The notes under the pieces were generated by a model that was given only the letters and a program-made list of their open reading frames with translations, was not told where the DNA came from and ran no database searches. Both the position numbers and the translations under genes were made by a program. Shown piece by piece: positions 1 to 8,970 of a stretch of DNA of 64,000 nt. Each line of letters opens with the position of its first letter. Within the stretch, counting starts at the first letter, position 1. The DNA is from Desulfosudis oleivorans (GTDB lineage Bacteria; Desulfobacterota; Desulfobacteria; Desulfobacterales; SURF-7): contig DYJD01000003.1 in NCBI GenBank assembly GCA_020723325.1, positions 318,421 through 382,420 of the forward strand, in the 5' to 3' direction.

Positions 1-286
1 AGTCTGAGCAAGCCCAGATTACATCTGCTTGTACTGATAGGCGTCGAGCTTCCATGATAAATTGAAGCAGCCCGAAAAGCTTTATCGGGCCGGAGTTGAT
101 GCTTTTCCAGCGCACCGGCCCGTCTAAGATCCAGCCTTCGGTCCGGGGACGGTAGCTGAGACAAATTCCGGTGACGTTGTGGCCCCGTTGGGCCAAGGAT
201 AGGGGGATCTCGCGAAAGCGTCCAAAGCGATCGTCAAGCAGGTCCTTATTCATGTATTGGCGTTTGGTGAGAATAAGTATTTTCAT
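1..286 (-). CDS. Glycosyltransferase family 4-like protein, N-terminal part (cut by window edge)
   Basis: The first 95 codons of a minus-strand gene run off the left edge. The protein opens with MKILILTKRQYMNKDLLDDR and continues with a segment on restoring order to 'PLSLAQRGHNVTGIC', the usual beta-alpha-beta start of the N-terminal Rossmann domain of GT-B glycosyltransferases acting on nucleotide sugars at the cytoplasmic membrane. Its ATG (286-284) overlaps the TGA of galE (285-283) in an ATGA arrangement, which implies translational coupling with galE and membership of the same surface-polysaccharide operon. The donor-binding C-terminal half is outside the window, so the sugar and acceptor cannot be named. 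Confidence 0.6.
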   Translation of the reverse strand, partial: MKILILTKRQYMNKDLLDDRFGRFREIPLSLAQRGHNVTGICLSYRPRTEGWILDGPVRWKSINSGPIKLFGLLQFIMEARRLSVQADVIWACSD

Positions 287-1266
287 AGGTCTGAGGTTCG
301 GATGTGCTGATGCCAATTCCATGCGGTTTGAATGATCTCTTTCAGTGTTGTGAATCGCGCTTGCCAACCAAGCATGCGCTGAGCCTTGGCATTATCAGCC
401 ACCAGCACCGGCGGATCACCATATCGCCGGGCACAAGGAATATAAGGTATCTTGCGGCCGGTAACGGCACTTGCGGTGTTGATGATATGCATGATCGAAT
501 ATCCCTTTCCAGTTCCGATGTTTATACAGTCGCTTGGTTCACCGGCTCGTAACCGTTCAAGTGCCAGCACATGAGCGGCGGCAAGATCCGTCACGTGTAT
601 GTAGTCCCGAACGCAAGTGCCGTCTTCGGTAGGATAGTTGGTACCGAACACGCTGATTGCCTCTGATTTCCCTTGGGCCACATCCAGAATGCGTGGAATG
701 AGATGTGTTTCCGGATTATGATTTTCTCCTAGTTCACCTTCCGGGTCGGCGCCTGCAGCATTAAAATATCTTAAACTAGTGTAGCGCATGGGAGTGGCCC
801 GGGCGCAATCTTCTAAAATGGTCTCAACCATTACTTTAGTCCGACCGTATGGATTGATGGGCCTCAAAGGAAGGGCCTCAGTAATCGGCAGGATGTCCGG
901 TATGCCGTATGTGGCACAAGACGAAGAGAATATAAAGATGCCAATATTGTTCTCCGCCGAAAATCGCAGCAAATCCATCGTTTTTTGAACATTGTTAACG
1001 TAGTATTTTAGTGGGACGGCAACGGATTCGCCGACATATGCATAGGCTGCAAAATGCATAATAGCCTCTATCTCGAACTCAGCAAAAATTCGTCTCAATA
1101 CAGCTTCGTCGGCCACGTCGCCTTCAAAAAACGGCCCCCATCTGACCGCTTCCCTGTGACCATGAACTAGATTGTCCAGGGTTATTGGGGTATGCCCCAC
1201 TTTTGATAATTCTTTGCAACAGTGTGATCCGATATATCCGGCGCCACCGGTGACTAGTATATTCAT
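283..1266 (-). CDS. galE: UDP-glucose 4-epimerase
   Basis: The 327-residue protein interconverts UDP-glucose and UDP-galactose in the cytoplasm, using a tightly bound NAD. It has the extended-SDR NAD motif GGAGYIGS at residues 7-14, the SSSCATYG active-site Ser/Thr region near 115-122, and the catalytic Tyr-x3-Lys in NPYGRTK near 140. The length matches the family (about 330-340). It sits inside a run of minus-strand glycosyltransferase and methyltransferase genes and overlaps the downstream glycosyltransferase by 4 bases, so it probably supplies UDP-Gal (or UDP-GalNAc) for exopolysaccharide or O-antigen synthesis rather than for galactose catabolism; no galK or galT is visible. Confidence 0.93.
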   Translation of the reverse strand: MNILVTGGAGYIGSHCCKELSKVGHTPITLDNLVHGHREAVRWGPFFEGDVADEAVLRRIFAEFEIEAIMHFAAYAYVGESVAVPLKYYVNNVQKTMDLLRFSAENNIGIFIFSSSCATYGIPDILPITEALPLRPINPYGRTKVMVETILEDCARATPMRYTSLRYFNAAGADPEGELGENHNPETHLIPRILDVAQGKSEAISVFGTNYPTEDGTCVRDYIHVTDLAAAHVLALERLRAGEPSDCINIGTGKGYSIMHIINTASAVTGRKIPYIPCARRYGDPPVLVADNAKAQRMLGWQARFTTLKEIIQTAWNWHQHIRTSDL

Positions 1267-1350
1267 GTAGCTAACCTTTTCAGAATTTACTAGTCAGTTT
1301 TACGGAAATTTTTTCCGTTTTGGGAACATCCCAATTAAAGGAAATCGTTT

Positions 1351-2304
1351 CTACGCAATTTTTCTTAGCCATAAACTTTTCCCTGAATCTTTAAAATATC
1401 CAGGCATATTATCAATTATAAATTTTTTTTGGCGGCTCTCTAAAAAAGAGGAAAAAAATATAATCTCGAAAGAACTGTTGTATTGGAGAAATGCTCTGGT
1501 GAAATATATTTCATTGTATGCACGTCCTTCTTTTATCATGCTCTTGGGGTATTCCCATGGATACCAGATATCGTGAATATGGATGATGACACCCTTTTTT
1601 AAGGATGGCAGTACTGAAAAAAAAAGCGTTGAAAGGTCACTGCCTATTTTTACTACATGAGAAGTATCAATAAACAGAATATCGTTGGCTTCTAATATTG
1701 TATATGTTTCTAAATTAATTCGTTGTACTTCTTTCCGCAACAGCTTATATTCTCCCACGGGGTTACGATTAATTACATCCATTATGGTTTTAGAGTATGG
1801 ATCAATGAAAGTAAACTGTGTGTTTAATAACAGTTCTGCTGCGGTGTCTAACATGAGAGCTGATGAATAGCCGGATCCAACCTCAATTATTTGATTAGGT
1901 TTAAAATGCCTTAACATGCAATATAAAATAAATGCATCATTAAAGCCATACAAGGTATTGTTGTAATGATATAATTTTCCATTTGTTAGGTTCATGGAAG
2001 GTGAAAAGTCTTTGTAATAATCGGCAAATACTTGTAATAGCAACTGCTGGTTCCCCTCGTTAAGTTGAATTCCGTCATTGCCGATGGAAAGCACCCCATA
2101 AATATTATTGTTGTTTTTTTCCACCTGTTTAATACTTGGAATAGTTGAGCCGTGGTATCCAGGGTAATACCTATAGAATAACGCACTTCTTTCCGCTATT
2201 GCGTAATACATGAATCGCAAGAAATAAAATGGTATGAGCAAAAAAACGCATAGCAATCTATTATTCTTAATGGCAGAAAAAACCGTTTTTAATACATAGT
2301 CCAT
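1351..2304 (-). CDS. Class I SAM-dependent methyltransferase with N-terminal hydrophobic segment
   Basis: A 317-residue protein. Residues about 17-36 form one hydrophobic, possibly membrane-anchoring segment. A methyltransferase motif I, IIEVGSGYSSALMLD, lies near residue 140, followed by an acidic strand FIDPYS and a later LFIDTSHV strand, as in the Methyltransf_24 type of class I enzymes. Substrate unknown; flanking glycosyltransferases suggest methylation of a glycan or a lipid-linked sugar. It belongs to a low-GC island (1.3-6.1 kb) whose composition differs from the GC-richer acs and PKS genes, which is common for surface-polysaccharide loci acquired by transfer. No specific family name can be given. 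Confidence 0.65.
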   Translation of the reverse strand: MDYVLKTVFSAIKNNRLLCVFLLIPFYFLRFMYYAIAERSALFYRYYPGYHGSTIPSIKQVEKNNNNIYGVLSIGNDGIQLNEGNQQLLLQVFADYYKDFSPSMNLTNGKLYHYNNTLYGFNDAFILYCMLRHFKPNQIIEVGSGYSSALMLDTAAELLLNTQFTFIDPYSKTIMDVINRNPVGEYKLLRKEVQRINLETYTILEANDILFIDTSHVVKIGSDLSTLFFSVLPSLKKGVIIHIHDIWYPWEYPKSMIKEGRAYNEIYFTRAFLQYNSSFEIIFFSSFLESRQKKFIIDNMPGYFKDSGKSLWLRKIA

Positions 2305-2399
2305 ACTTTTTCCCCAGAATTGAGCAAATTTGATAGTGCTCTATAAGATTCAATCCTGTCAGTTTAGATAAAATAATCGTTGGAGATTTCTATTATTTA

Positions 2400-3617
2400 T
2401 TATCGGATTGATTTGCCGATAGAAACCAATGAACGAATATGACCCAAATAAGATCGGCCGACCACGTTCCAATCAAATCGCTGTAAAACATGATTTCTGC
2501 CTGCTCCGCTCAACTTTATCGCCATTTCCTTGTTCTCTAGAATCATTAGAATCTTTTCAGCCAAGTCAACCGAATTTCCTGGTTCGGCCAACAATCCGGT
2601 TTTATTGTGTTCAATCAAATCTCTGATTGCCGGCAGATCCGATGCGACAATCGGGCAACCACATCCCATGGCTTCTACGGCTGACAGCCCCAATCCCTCC
2701 TGATCACCATTTGAAGCAACTATCGAAGGCATTACCGAAATTGCGGCTTTTTGTAACATTGGTGGAATATGATCATTGGGTAGACCGCCATGGAAAACAG
2801 TATTTGGGATGAGTCCAAGATATTCAACTTCTTTCTGTAATATGGGTTTCAGCGGGCCATCGCCGACGATATTTAAGCGTATTTGTGGATATTTTTTAGC
2901 AATAATATCCAATGCACGTATCATGAACTGAACGCCTTTCTTTTCAACCAATCGTCCTACAAAAATTAAATCATTTCGTTCGGTTTGAGATGGTATGGGA
3001 GGAATAAAGGCAGTCAGCAAATCTACTCCCATCGGAGCCACAGAAACTTTATTCGCTGGTTGATTCAAGACCGAGATGCAGTATTCTCGCATGGCATGAC
3101 TCACTACCGTGGTAAAATCCGCACGATCTAAAATCCATTTTTTTAGTTTTTTTAGTATAGAACCTTTGAGGGCAAATAAATCACCACCATGTGAAGTCAC
3201 AAGAATCGATATCGGCTTTCGTGATATCCATTGAGCCAATACGGCTATTAGACCTTGCGGAATAATCCAGTGCGCATGAATAGCATCATAGCGATTTCTC
3301 TTTATCAGCTTCAATACAGCGATTAGCTGACCTGCTAGAAAAAAAGGAACTAGTAAATATAAAAATGGACAACATTTTAGGTTTTCAAGAATACCACCGC
3401 CATAAGTTAGTTTTTCCAACCTGCGAAAAAAATAACGAAAATGTATGATTTTATATGAATCAGTTTCTTTTTTAGAGCCGCAGACATCTGGGCTGTTGGG
3501 GGCCAGTATATCAATTTCAATAGATTTTGAGAGCTGCAAGCAAAGGTATTGAACAAAGCGAGGCTGGCTATCTGTTTTTGATTTAGGGAAAGTAGTTGTG
3601 GTTACAAGGACTTTCAT
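2400..3617 (-). CDS. Glycosyltransferase family 4
   Basis: A 405-residue GT-B fold enzyme. The N-terminal domain (1-190) contains the acceptor-side region with IHAHWIIPQG. The C-terminal domain carries the usual donor-binding blocks: FVGRLVEKKGV near 222, LNIVGDGPL near 250, and the EX7E-type motif EGLGLSAVEAMGCGCPIVAS near 315-334, typical of retaining GT4 enzymes using UDP- or GDP-sugars. It is cytoplasmic or peripherally membrane bound. It lies 9 bp downstream of the methyltransferase gene at 3627, indicating one operon. Linkage and sugar specificity cannot be inferred from sequence alone. Confidence 0.85.
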   Translation of the reverse strand: MKVLVTTTTFPKSKTDSQPRFVQYLCLQLSKSIEIDILAPNSPDVCGSKKETDSYKIIHFRYFFRRLEKLTYGGGILENLKCCPFLYLLVPFFLAGQLIAVLKLIKRNRYDAIHAHWIIPQGLIAVLAQWISRKPISILVTSHGGDLFALKGSILKKLKKWILDRADFTTVVSHAMREYCISVLNQPANKVSVAPMGVDLLTAFIPPIPSQTERNDLIFVGRLVEKKGVQFMIRALDIIAKKYPQIRLNIVGDGPLKPILQKEVEYLGLIPNTVFHGGLPNDHIPPMLQKAAISVMPSIVASNGDQEGLGLSAVEAMGCGCPIVASDLPAIRDLIEHNKTGLLAEPGNSVDLAEKILMILENKEMAIKLSGAGRNHVLQRFDWNVVGRSYLGHIRSLVSIGKSIR

Positions 3618-3626
3618 TATTTAACT

Positions 3627-4355
3627 CTAATTTTTCCCATCTTTTGTTCTGCGTTGAACAAAAAAAATAAACTGACCGCAGAACATCAATTTTACCATAT
3701 TTATCTCATTAATATTTTTTTTTGTTGCAATACCAATATATTCAATTAATTTATTTATCGGAGTTTCTTTGGTAAAATATCTGTTTAAAAGTTTTGGCAG
3801 GCCTAATGCCTTCCTAATTAATAATGTAAAAGCATCAATACCTGGTCGAATTTCAATAATAGTTAGACCAACTTCACTAATTAATTCTGAAAAACCATAT
3901 GGTGTATAATTCCAATAACTATAAGAATGGTAAGGTTCCAAATGCGAAGTCGATCCTATGAAAAAACCTCCCGGTTTTAATACTCGCTTTATTTCATAGA
4001 GCAACTCTCTTGGATTTTTAACATGTTCCAATACCTGATGACAGTAGATTAAATCCAGCTCCTGGTCCTTAAATGAAAGGTGAGCGCCATCAAATGTGAT
4101 AAATTCAGCATCCGATCTTTTTCGGACGTTCACTTCAGGAGATGATTCAATATCGGCTCCGAACCACCTGATATCAGGTTTTTTTTGTTTAAAATAATCC
4201 ACGGAATTCCCCTCACCGCAACCTAAATCGAGAACCGTATTGATATTTTTGGAATTTATCACTTTATCAATGTAATAAGTGTCTGATATCTGTTGGCAGG
4301 TATCATTGGGAACAATCTTTTTAAAAAAGGCATATGTGCCTTTAAACAGCGTCAT
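3627..4355 (-). CDS. Class I SAM-dependent methyltransferase (Methyltransf_11/25 type)
   Basis: The 242-residue protein shows motif I VLDLGCGEGNS near residues 41-51, an acidic residue at the end of strand 2 (WFGADIE), the post-I region ITFDGAHLSF, and a motif with DLIYCHQVLEHV followed by KRVLKPGGF, the signature of small-molecule and glycan SAM methyltransferases. It is soluble except for a hydrophobic C-terminus. It sits between the GT39-like membrane protein and a GT4 in the same orientation with small gaps, so methylation of a polysaccharide or its lipid carrier is the likeliest role. The substrate is not predictable. Confidence 0.8.
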   Translation of the reverse strand: MTLFKGTYAFFKKIVPNDTCQQISDTYYIDKVINSKNINTVLDLGCGEGNSVDYFKQKKPDIRWFGADIESSPEVNVRKRSDAEFITFDGAHLSFKDQELDLIYCHQVLEHVKNPRELLYEIKRVLKPGGFFIGSTSHLEPYHSYSYWNYTPYGFSELISEVGLTIIEIRPGIDAFTLLIRKALGLPKLLNRYFTKETPINKLIEYIGIATKKNINEINMVKLMFCGQFIFFVQRRTKDGKN

Positions 4356-4381
4356 TGAACTATTTGCTTTATCAATACATT

Positions 4382-6106
4382 TTAATCAGTTTGGAGGCTA
4401 TTTTCTTTTGGGCAATCGATAAGTGCGAATAACCCGAAACCATCTTTAACATATATTGGCTTCAGATGCATATCCCAAAACAAAGACAAAATTTTTTTTT
4501 CTTTATCAGAAAGAACCTTTTCCGCCCATTGCTGAAAAAGATCGAATCTAATAATTATTACTGAGAATGCCTCTTCTCTCAGTTTTTTATAAAGAAAGTT
4601 TTCGCTATCGGCTACTTTGAGATATTGAAAAAACATATTGAAGTTACAATTCATATGATGATTGCTATAGTAGATGCGATTCCCCAAGAACAAAGCAAGA
4701 ATGGTGGAGTCTTTTGGCAAGTTTTGATTTGCATAATCGATAACTGAATATTCCGGGCGATGTTTTCGAATGTAGTCTGGCCGAGAGATTTTTCCGCTGA
4801 TGTATTCCCATGGCCGCACAGTTTCAAACTGAAGCCGAAGATAATTTAAATTTATTCCTATTGCCAAAATTATTACTAAAGACAAAATACTATATTGAAT
4901 GAAGGTCACCGCGTTTTTCTTTTGGGCGATGATTATTGTAAGATTGTAAATACCAGTGACTGATAAAATTACCAATGGCGGAATAATCGGAGAAATCCAG
5001 CGGATGCGCATATCGATTTGCACATAAACAAAAAGCAAATATAAAATGGCAAAGATTGCCAGAAAGCGTTTTTCCATTTTATGATTATTAGATGACGATG
5101 GCGGGCTGGGCCAAAAAGCAAAAAAAGGAAAAATTATTAGAAAAGGATTCAGCCTTCCATCAAAAAATTTGGGATCGTCATCCCTACCTTCAAAAAAGAT
5201 GCGTATTGGAATTGTTAGGGTTTCTATCCACGATTCTTGATAGATAATTCTCCTAACCCGAAAATGGCTCCAAGATTGCGACTCATCAGATAGTGACTGA
5301 GAATCATCATCATTTTTAGATGTCGAAGGGATTATATTCAATTGATTCGGTTTCGGATTGAACCAGTGGTCATATAATGGATATACAGGATTATGGGTCC
5401 AGATATAGTTTCTTATCATCCATGGTGAAAAAATTATCAGGGCAACCAAGCAAAAAAAACATCCAAACCCAACCGCTTGCATTTGTTGAGAGATATTTGA
5501 GATATTTCCAGCCTTGGAGCGAATGTACACAATCGGGACGAACAGAGTCAGGAAAAATAAAACAATCAAACCATTGTATTTTGTGCCTAGAGCTAACCCG
5601 CAGAAAATGGCTGAGTAGAGAAGAAACTTTACATTAAAATCAGATTCGGCCCAGCGAAGCATATATAAGATCGCCGCTGTTGAAAAAAAAATTAGGCCAA
5701 GATCAACATAAGCGGTAGTGGAAAGCTTGATAATGATCGGCGTGGTGAGGAAAAACAAAGCACCGATTAGTGCATGGAGAGCACCCATTCTCTTCTTTAT
5801 ATAATTAAATATCAGCCATGCAGTCAGCAGGGCAAACCCGAAATGGATATAGTTAGGCAAAATATCGTTGCCGAAATACAGAGGTAAAAGATATAGCAAG
5901 TCAAGGTTCATCGGATAGTAGGAAAAAACCACCGAAGGGATTTCATAAATTCCGCCATGCTGCAGATATAATTTGGGAACTGCAAGGTGATGAGTTAAGG
6001 CGTCGCGGCTGACCGGAGGAACAGTTGCCAGTAGACCAATCAGAATAATAGATAAAAAGATTAGTAGTATAAATAATTTTTGAAAAATTGTTCTCCAGCG
6101 TTGCAT
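4382..6106 (-). CDS. Multi-spanning membrane glycosyltransferase-like protein (GT39/ArnT-like)
   Basis: A 574-residue integral membrane protein with about ten hydrophobic segments. The first helix (12-32) is followed by a loop VSRDALTHHLAVPKLYLQHG; an acidic residue in the first periplasmic loop followed by a hydrophobic-helix bundle and a soluble C-terminal part is the layout of GT-C enzymes that use polyprenyl-phosphate sugars. A periplasmic-looking domain lies at about 440-574. It is the most upstream gene of the visible minus-strand cluster. The exact donor and acceptor are unknown, and it could be a non-catalytic relative. Confidence 0.6.
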   Translation of the reverse strand: MQRWRTIFQKLFILLIFLSIILIGLLATVPPVSRDALTHHLAVPKLYLQHGGIYEIPSVVFSYYPMNLDLLYLLPLYFGNDILPNYIHFGFALLTAWLIFNYIKKRMGALHALIGALFFLTTPIIIKLSTTAYVDLGLIFFSTAAILYMLRWAESDFNVKFLLYSAIFCGLALGTKYNGLIVLFFLTLFVPIVYIRSKAGNISNISQQMQAVGFGCFFCLVALIIFSPWMIRNYIWTHNPVYPLYDHWFNPKPNQLNIIPSTSKNDDDSQSLSDESQSWSHFRVRRIIYQESWIETLTIPIRIFFEGRDDDPKFFDGRLNPFLIIFPFFAFWPSPPSSSNNHKMEKRFLAIFAILYLLFVYVQIDMRIRWISPIIPPLVILSVTGIYNLTIIIAQKKNAVTFIQYSILSLVIILAIGINLNYLRLQFETVRPWEYISGKISRPDYIRKHRPEYSVIDYANQNLPKDSTILALFLGNRIYYSNHHMNCNFNMFFQYLKVADSENFLYKKLREEAFSVIIIRFDLFQQWAEKVLSDKEKKILSLFWDMHLKPIYVKDGFGLFALIDCPKENSLQTD

Positions 6107-6457
6107 TACATATTATTATTCGCTTTTATTAGAATCTTCAAGTCTTATAGGAGCGATTCATTTAAAATTGGATAATGCATTGTTGGACGAAGTCGCTATG
6201 CGGCGGAAAAAACCTCATAATCGTGTATAACTCCCAACGTTGCCCAATTCCGGGCATCACTAAAACAAAGGGAGGTATACCATGAAGAAAGCTGAAACGA
6301 ACCGATTTAATGAACTTTATCAGCGTTACCTTGGATACTAAAATGGATCCGATTTTGGGCAAAATTTGGGCAAAAACTGGCCTTCCAAATAAAAAAAGCC
6401 TTTCGATTTACACCTCGGAAGACTTTATAACAAGCTGTTTGCAGAGTATTTATTTTG
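6107..6457. other. Intergenic stretch with truncated mobile-element left end
   Basis: This 350-bp stretch separates the polysaccharide cluster from tRNA-Lys. The part before 6282 has no gene; 6271-6281 holds a strong ribosome-binding site (AAAGGGAGGTATACC before ATG) serving only the 19-codon stub described separately. The remainder up to the tRNA has no recognisable gene. Confidence 0.5.
6282..6341 (+). pseudogene. 5' stub of a tyrosine-recombinase (integrase) gene
   Basis: A near-perfect Shine-Dalgarno sequence (GGGAGG) is followed by ATG and 19 codons beginning [17 protein letters not shown] before a TAA. From memory, this resembles the very start of the phage-integrase-like tyrosine recombinases that accompany IS91-type elements in Proteobacteria. 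Those are about 300 residues; here the rest is missing and the following DNA does not encode the core-binding domain in any frame. I read it as the truncated left end of an inserted element next to a tRNA gene. The similarity is recalled, not computed. Confidence 0.4.
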
Positions 6458-6534
6458 TGGTGGGCCGTCCGGGAATCGAACCCAGAACCATCTGATTAAG
6501 AGTCAGGTGCTCTGCCTAGTTGAGCTAACGGCCC
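6458..6534 (-). tRNA. tRNA-Lys (anticodon CUU)
   Basis: The minus strand folds into a complete cloverleaf of 77 nt with the 3' CCA encoded. The acceptor stem pairs GGGCCGT with ACGGCCC, the D arm is GCTC..GAGC, the anticodon loop CTCTTAA gives anticodon CTT (6500-6498), and the T arm contains GGTTCGATTCC. One C-A mismatch closes the anticodon stem (positions 27-43). Decayed mobile DNA lies on both sides, as is usual around tRNA integration hotspots. Confidence 0.95.
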
Positions 6535-7476
6535 AGAGAGATATACAACAAAGATTGCCTTTCTATCAATTTATCAGAGCTGTGTCAAATTATTTTTATG
6601 CGGAAAAGGCTTTTGAAATAATTAGTTTTTGAATTTGCAATGGCGTCAATCGGGTCAATATTTTTGTTTATCTCGGCGGATTCGATTTTTATCCCTTTTC
6701 CATGTTCCGATCATGCCTTTGTTCCGTTCCTTTTTAGCAACCGGATTTTGCGGCAGATTTAAAATAAAACTGCCGGGTGTTTTCTGTTTTTCTGATTCTT
6801 CATTGGGTTAAGATCAGGGCTGTATGGAGGCAAAAAGTCCGCCTTCCATGCCCGGCTGTGACCCGTCGGCCGATTCGCTCTTGAATAACATCGCGCGGTA
6901 AGGGAAATTGAACGCGGCTCTGGGGAGTATCAATAAGCGTGGGTATTGAGTCCTTCGGGTCCGGCCCCCGAATTTTTTCTTGTTTTTTGCTAAGGTAAAT
7001 GGCTTTAAAATAAGAACGGTTGTTTTCGTTCCAACCCCGGCATTGCTTGGCATGCCATAATCGTTGACATTCCGGATGACCGCAGGTTTTTATCGCTCCC
7101 CTTGGCGAACATCCGGCAGGTACCACCGCCTGCATATTTTGCAGGGCCTTTTTCTGGGTTTTGCTCTGGACATTGTATTCTCGCAGGAAGTAGATTAGAA
7201 AACATCAATGCCCAATTATAACTCAAACGGGATGGGGCAACTTTTTGAAAGGGGGGATTTGAGAACTGGAATTCCGGTCAGGTGGGTCAGATTACCGGCG
7301 GAAGCTGGGCCACTCTTTAACCGGCGGTGACAAAACAGCTTGAGGAACGACACTGCAAGCGTCAGGCAGCGATAGAGTCACATACGCGCAACAGCAAGTA
7401 AAATAACGGGCCACGAACAGGGGATAATTGACATTACAAAGTCAAATTAAGCCTTGATTGAATTGTTGGAGCAGCC
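6535..7476. other. Long non-coding stretch with decayed insertion sequences
   Basis: Apart from the broken zinc-finger gene listed separately, this 940-bp stretch has no intact gene. 6541-6800 is AT-rich with no recognisable feature. 7225-7400 contains a GC-rich block (GGTCAGATTACCGGCGG and the related CCGGCGGTGAC) that resembles DNA found beside IS21-type transposase genes; no transposase frame survives. The -35/-10 region for the downstream phosphatase gene should lie in 7400-7470 but no clear consensus is visible. Confidence 0.4.
6800..7173 (-). pseudogene. Frameshifted small Cys-rich zinc-finger-like gene
   Basis: Starting at ATG 7173, one frame reads MSRAKPRKRPCKICRRWYLP and stops at codon 29; the adjacent frame resumes with KTCGHPECQRLWHAKQCRGW and runs to 6800. 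Joined, the two halves give one protein with CxxC, CGxxEC and C motifs followed by a basic tail and an LPRDVIQE segment. I recall similar small Cys-rich proteins, often multicopy and linked to IS elements in Desulfobacterota. The break falls at about 7089, where roughly one base is missing around CGATAAAAACC. The gene is dead unless the base was lost in assembly. The family assignment is from memory. Confidence 0.45.
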
Positions 7477-7479
7477 TTG

Positions 7480-8958
7480 ATGTTCACAGTTTTACCTAAG
7501 AATGACAAACGTCAGACATTGCAAATCATACGTCTTTTTTTATCCGTATGCGGTTATGGTATCCTGTTCGTCGCTTATACCGCAGGTCTTATCGCCGGAA
7601 AAGTGGATTTATCCATTCGGGAATTCATGGCATTCATGAGCGTCTGCATTCTGATCAATGTCTTTTTCTACGGCTTGATAAGAAGCGGGTTCAATCTGCG
7701 GTTCAAGGACCCCAGCCTCACCATGCTGCAACTATGTGTCGCCCTCACGGTTTCTTCCTATTTCATGATCTATTGCTATCCGGTCCGCAGTTCCATGATG
7801 ACCGGTTATTTTATGATGAATCTTTACGGGATGTTTGCCTTAAGCAACAAAGAATACCTTTTTGTCACGATTCTACCCTTGCTGCAATATGGTGGTATTA
7901 TTTTGTGGGATACCCGGCATCCCCCGGAAAATTTCAGCCTTCAACAGGATATTTTTCAATGGCTGATCCTGGCCGTATTGCTGACCTGGCAATTTATCGT
8001 AAGGTCCTATGTCAAAAATATGCGAGATAAGCTGAGGGACAGTACTGCCTTGTTGCAGGAGATCAATGAAAAAATTTCCAAACAACGTGATGAAGTGCAA
8101 GTATCCCGCAATCTACAGGAAGCCTCGTTACTGGAGCTTAAAAACAACCATGATCAGATACAGAAAGCCAATCAGGAACTTTTGGAAAGTCTGCACTATG
8201 CGGAATTGATCCAGCGTTCCCTGTTGCCGGGAATGGACAGGTTGAAAACCGGCATCCCCAACAGCTTTTTTATCTGGATGCCCAGGGATATCGTGGGAGG
8301 TGACATTTATTTTACGTATTTTGATCAAAACGGCTTTATCATCGCCTTAATGGATTGCACTGGCCATGGGATTCCCGGTGCATTCATGACCGTCATCGCC
8401 TATTCGCAGATTCGAAAGATCGTTTTGGATGAAGCCTGTCGTGACCCGGCAGAAATTTTACAGCGCTTGAACCGCAGTGTGAAAACCGTCTTAAAAAAAG
8501 ACAGCGCCCATTCCCTTGCAGACGATGGACTGGACGCGGCTATCTGTAAAATGAATATAGCAGATAAAACCCTTATTTTTGCCGGTGCCCGGATAAATCT
8601 ATTTCAAGTTCATGAAGGCGCTCTGCATACCTTGAGAGGTGATAAGCAAAGCCTAGGTTACCAGGATTCGGATGTTAATTATTATTTTAAGAATCATACG
8701 GTTCCGGTTACAGATACTGACCAGTTTTATATGACCAGCGACGGATTCATCGATCAACTTGGAGGCGAAATGCGACGCAGGCTGGGAACAAAAGCCTTTG
8801 GCAATCTTCTGAAGGAAAATGCCGGAAAATCCTTTGAAACCCAGCGCGAAAGATTTTTTCACGCTTTTTTCCACTACAAGGGCGATCATGAACAGCAGGA
8901 CGATGTAACGGTGATCGGTTTCGGCATGAGCAATCCGGCTGCTTCAAAACCTTTATAA
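7480..8958 (+). CDS. Membrane-bound SpoIIE-family PP2C serine phosphatase (SiaA-like), first of a tandem pair
   Basis: ATG 7480 is chosen over TTG 7477 because GGAG lies 8 nt upstream. Residues about 15-170 hold five or six transmembrane helices, 170-240 a coiled coil, and 245-490 a PP2C/SpoIIE phosphatase domain. Metal-binding motifs are visible: GGDIY near 270, DCTGHGIPGAFM near 290, and the late Asp in QQDDVTVIGFG. The DCTGHG form is the one known from SiaA-type phosphatases, which dephosphorylate a serine on an anti-anti-sigma/STAS-like partner. No siaB, siaC or siaD homologue is adjacent; the partner must be elsewhere. A closely related paralogue follows 12 bp downstream, surely in the same transcript. 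Confidence 0.85.
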   Translation: MFTVLPKNDKRQTLQIIRLFLSVCGYGILFVAYTAGLIAGKVDLSIREFMAFMSVCILINVFFYGLIRSGFNLRFKDPSLTMLQLCVALTVSSYFMIYCYPVRSSMMTGYFMMNLYGMFALSNKEYLFVTILPLLQYGGIILWDTRHPPENFSLQQDIFQWLILAVLLTWQFIVRSYVKNMRDKLRDSTALLQEINEKISKQRDEVQVSRNLQEASLLELKNNHDQIQKANQELLESLHYAELIQRSLLPGMDRLKTGIPNSFFIWMPRDIVGGDIYFTYFDQNGFIIALMDCTGHGIPGAFMTVIAYSQIRKIVLDEACRDPAEILQRLNRSVKTVLKKDSAHSLADDGLDAAICKMNIADKTLIFAGARINLFQVHEGALHTLRGDKQSLGYQDSDVNYYFKNHTVPVTDTDQFYMTSDGFIDQLGGEMRRRLGTKAFGNLLKENAGKSFETQRERFFHAFFHYKGDHEQQDDVTVIGFGMSNPAASKPL

Positions 8959-8970
8959 GGAATCAGGATC

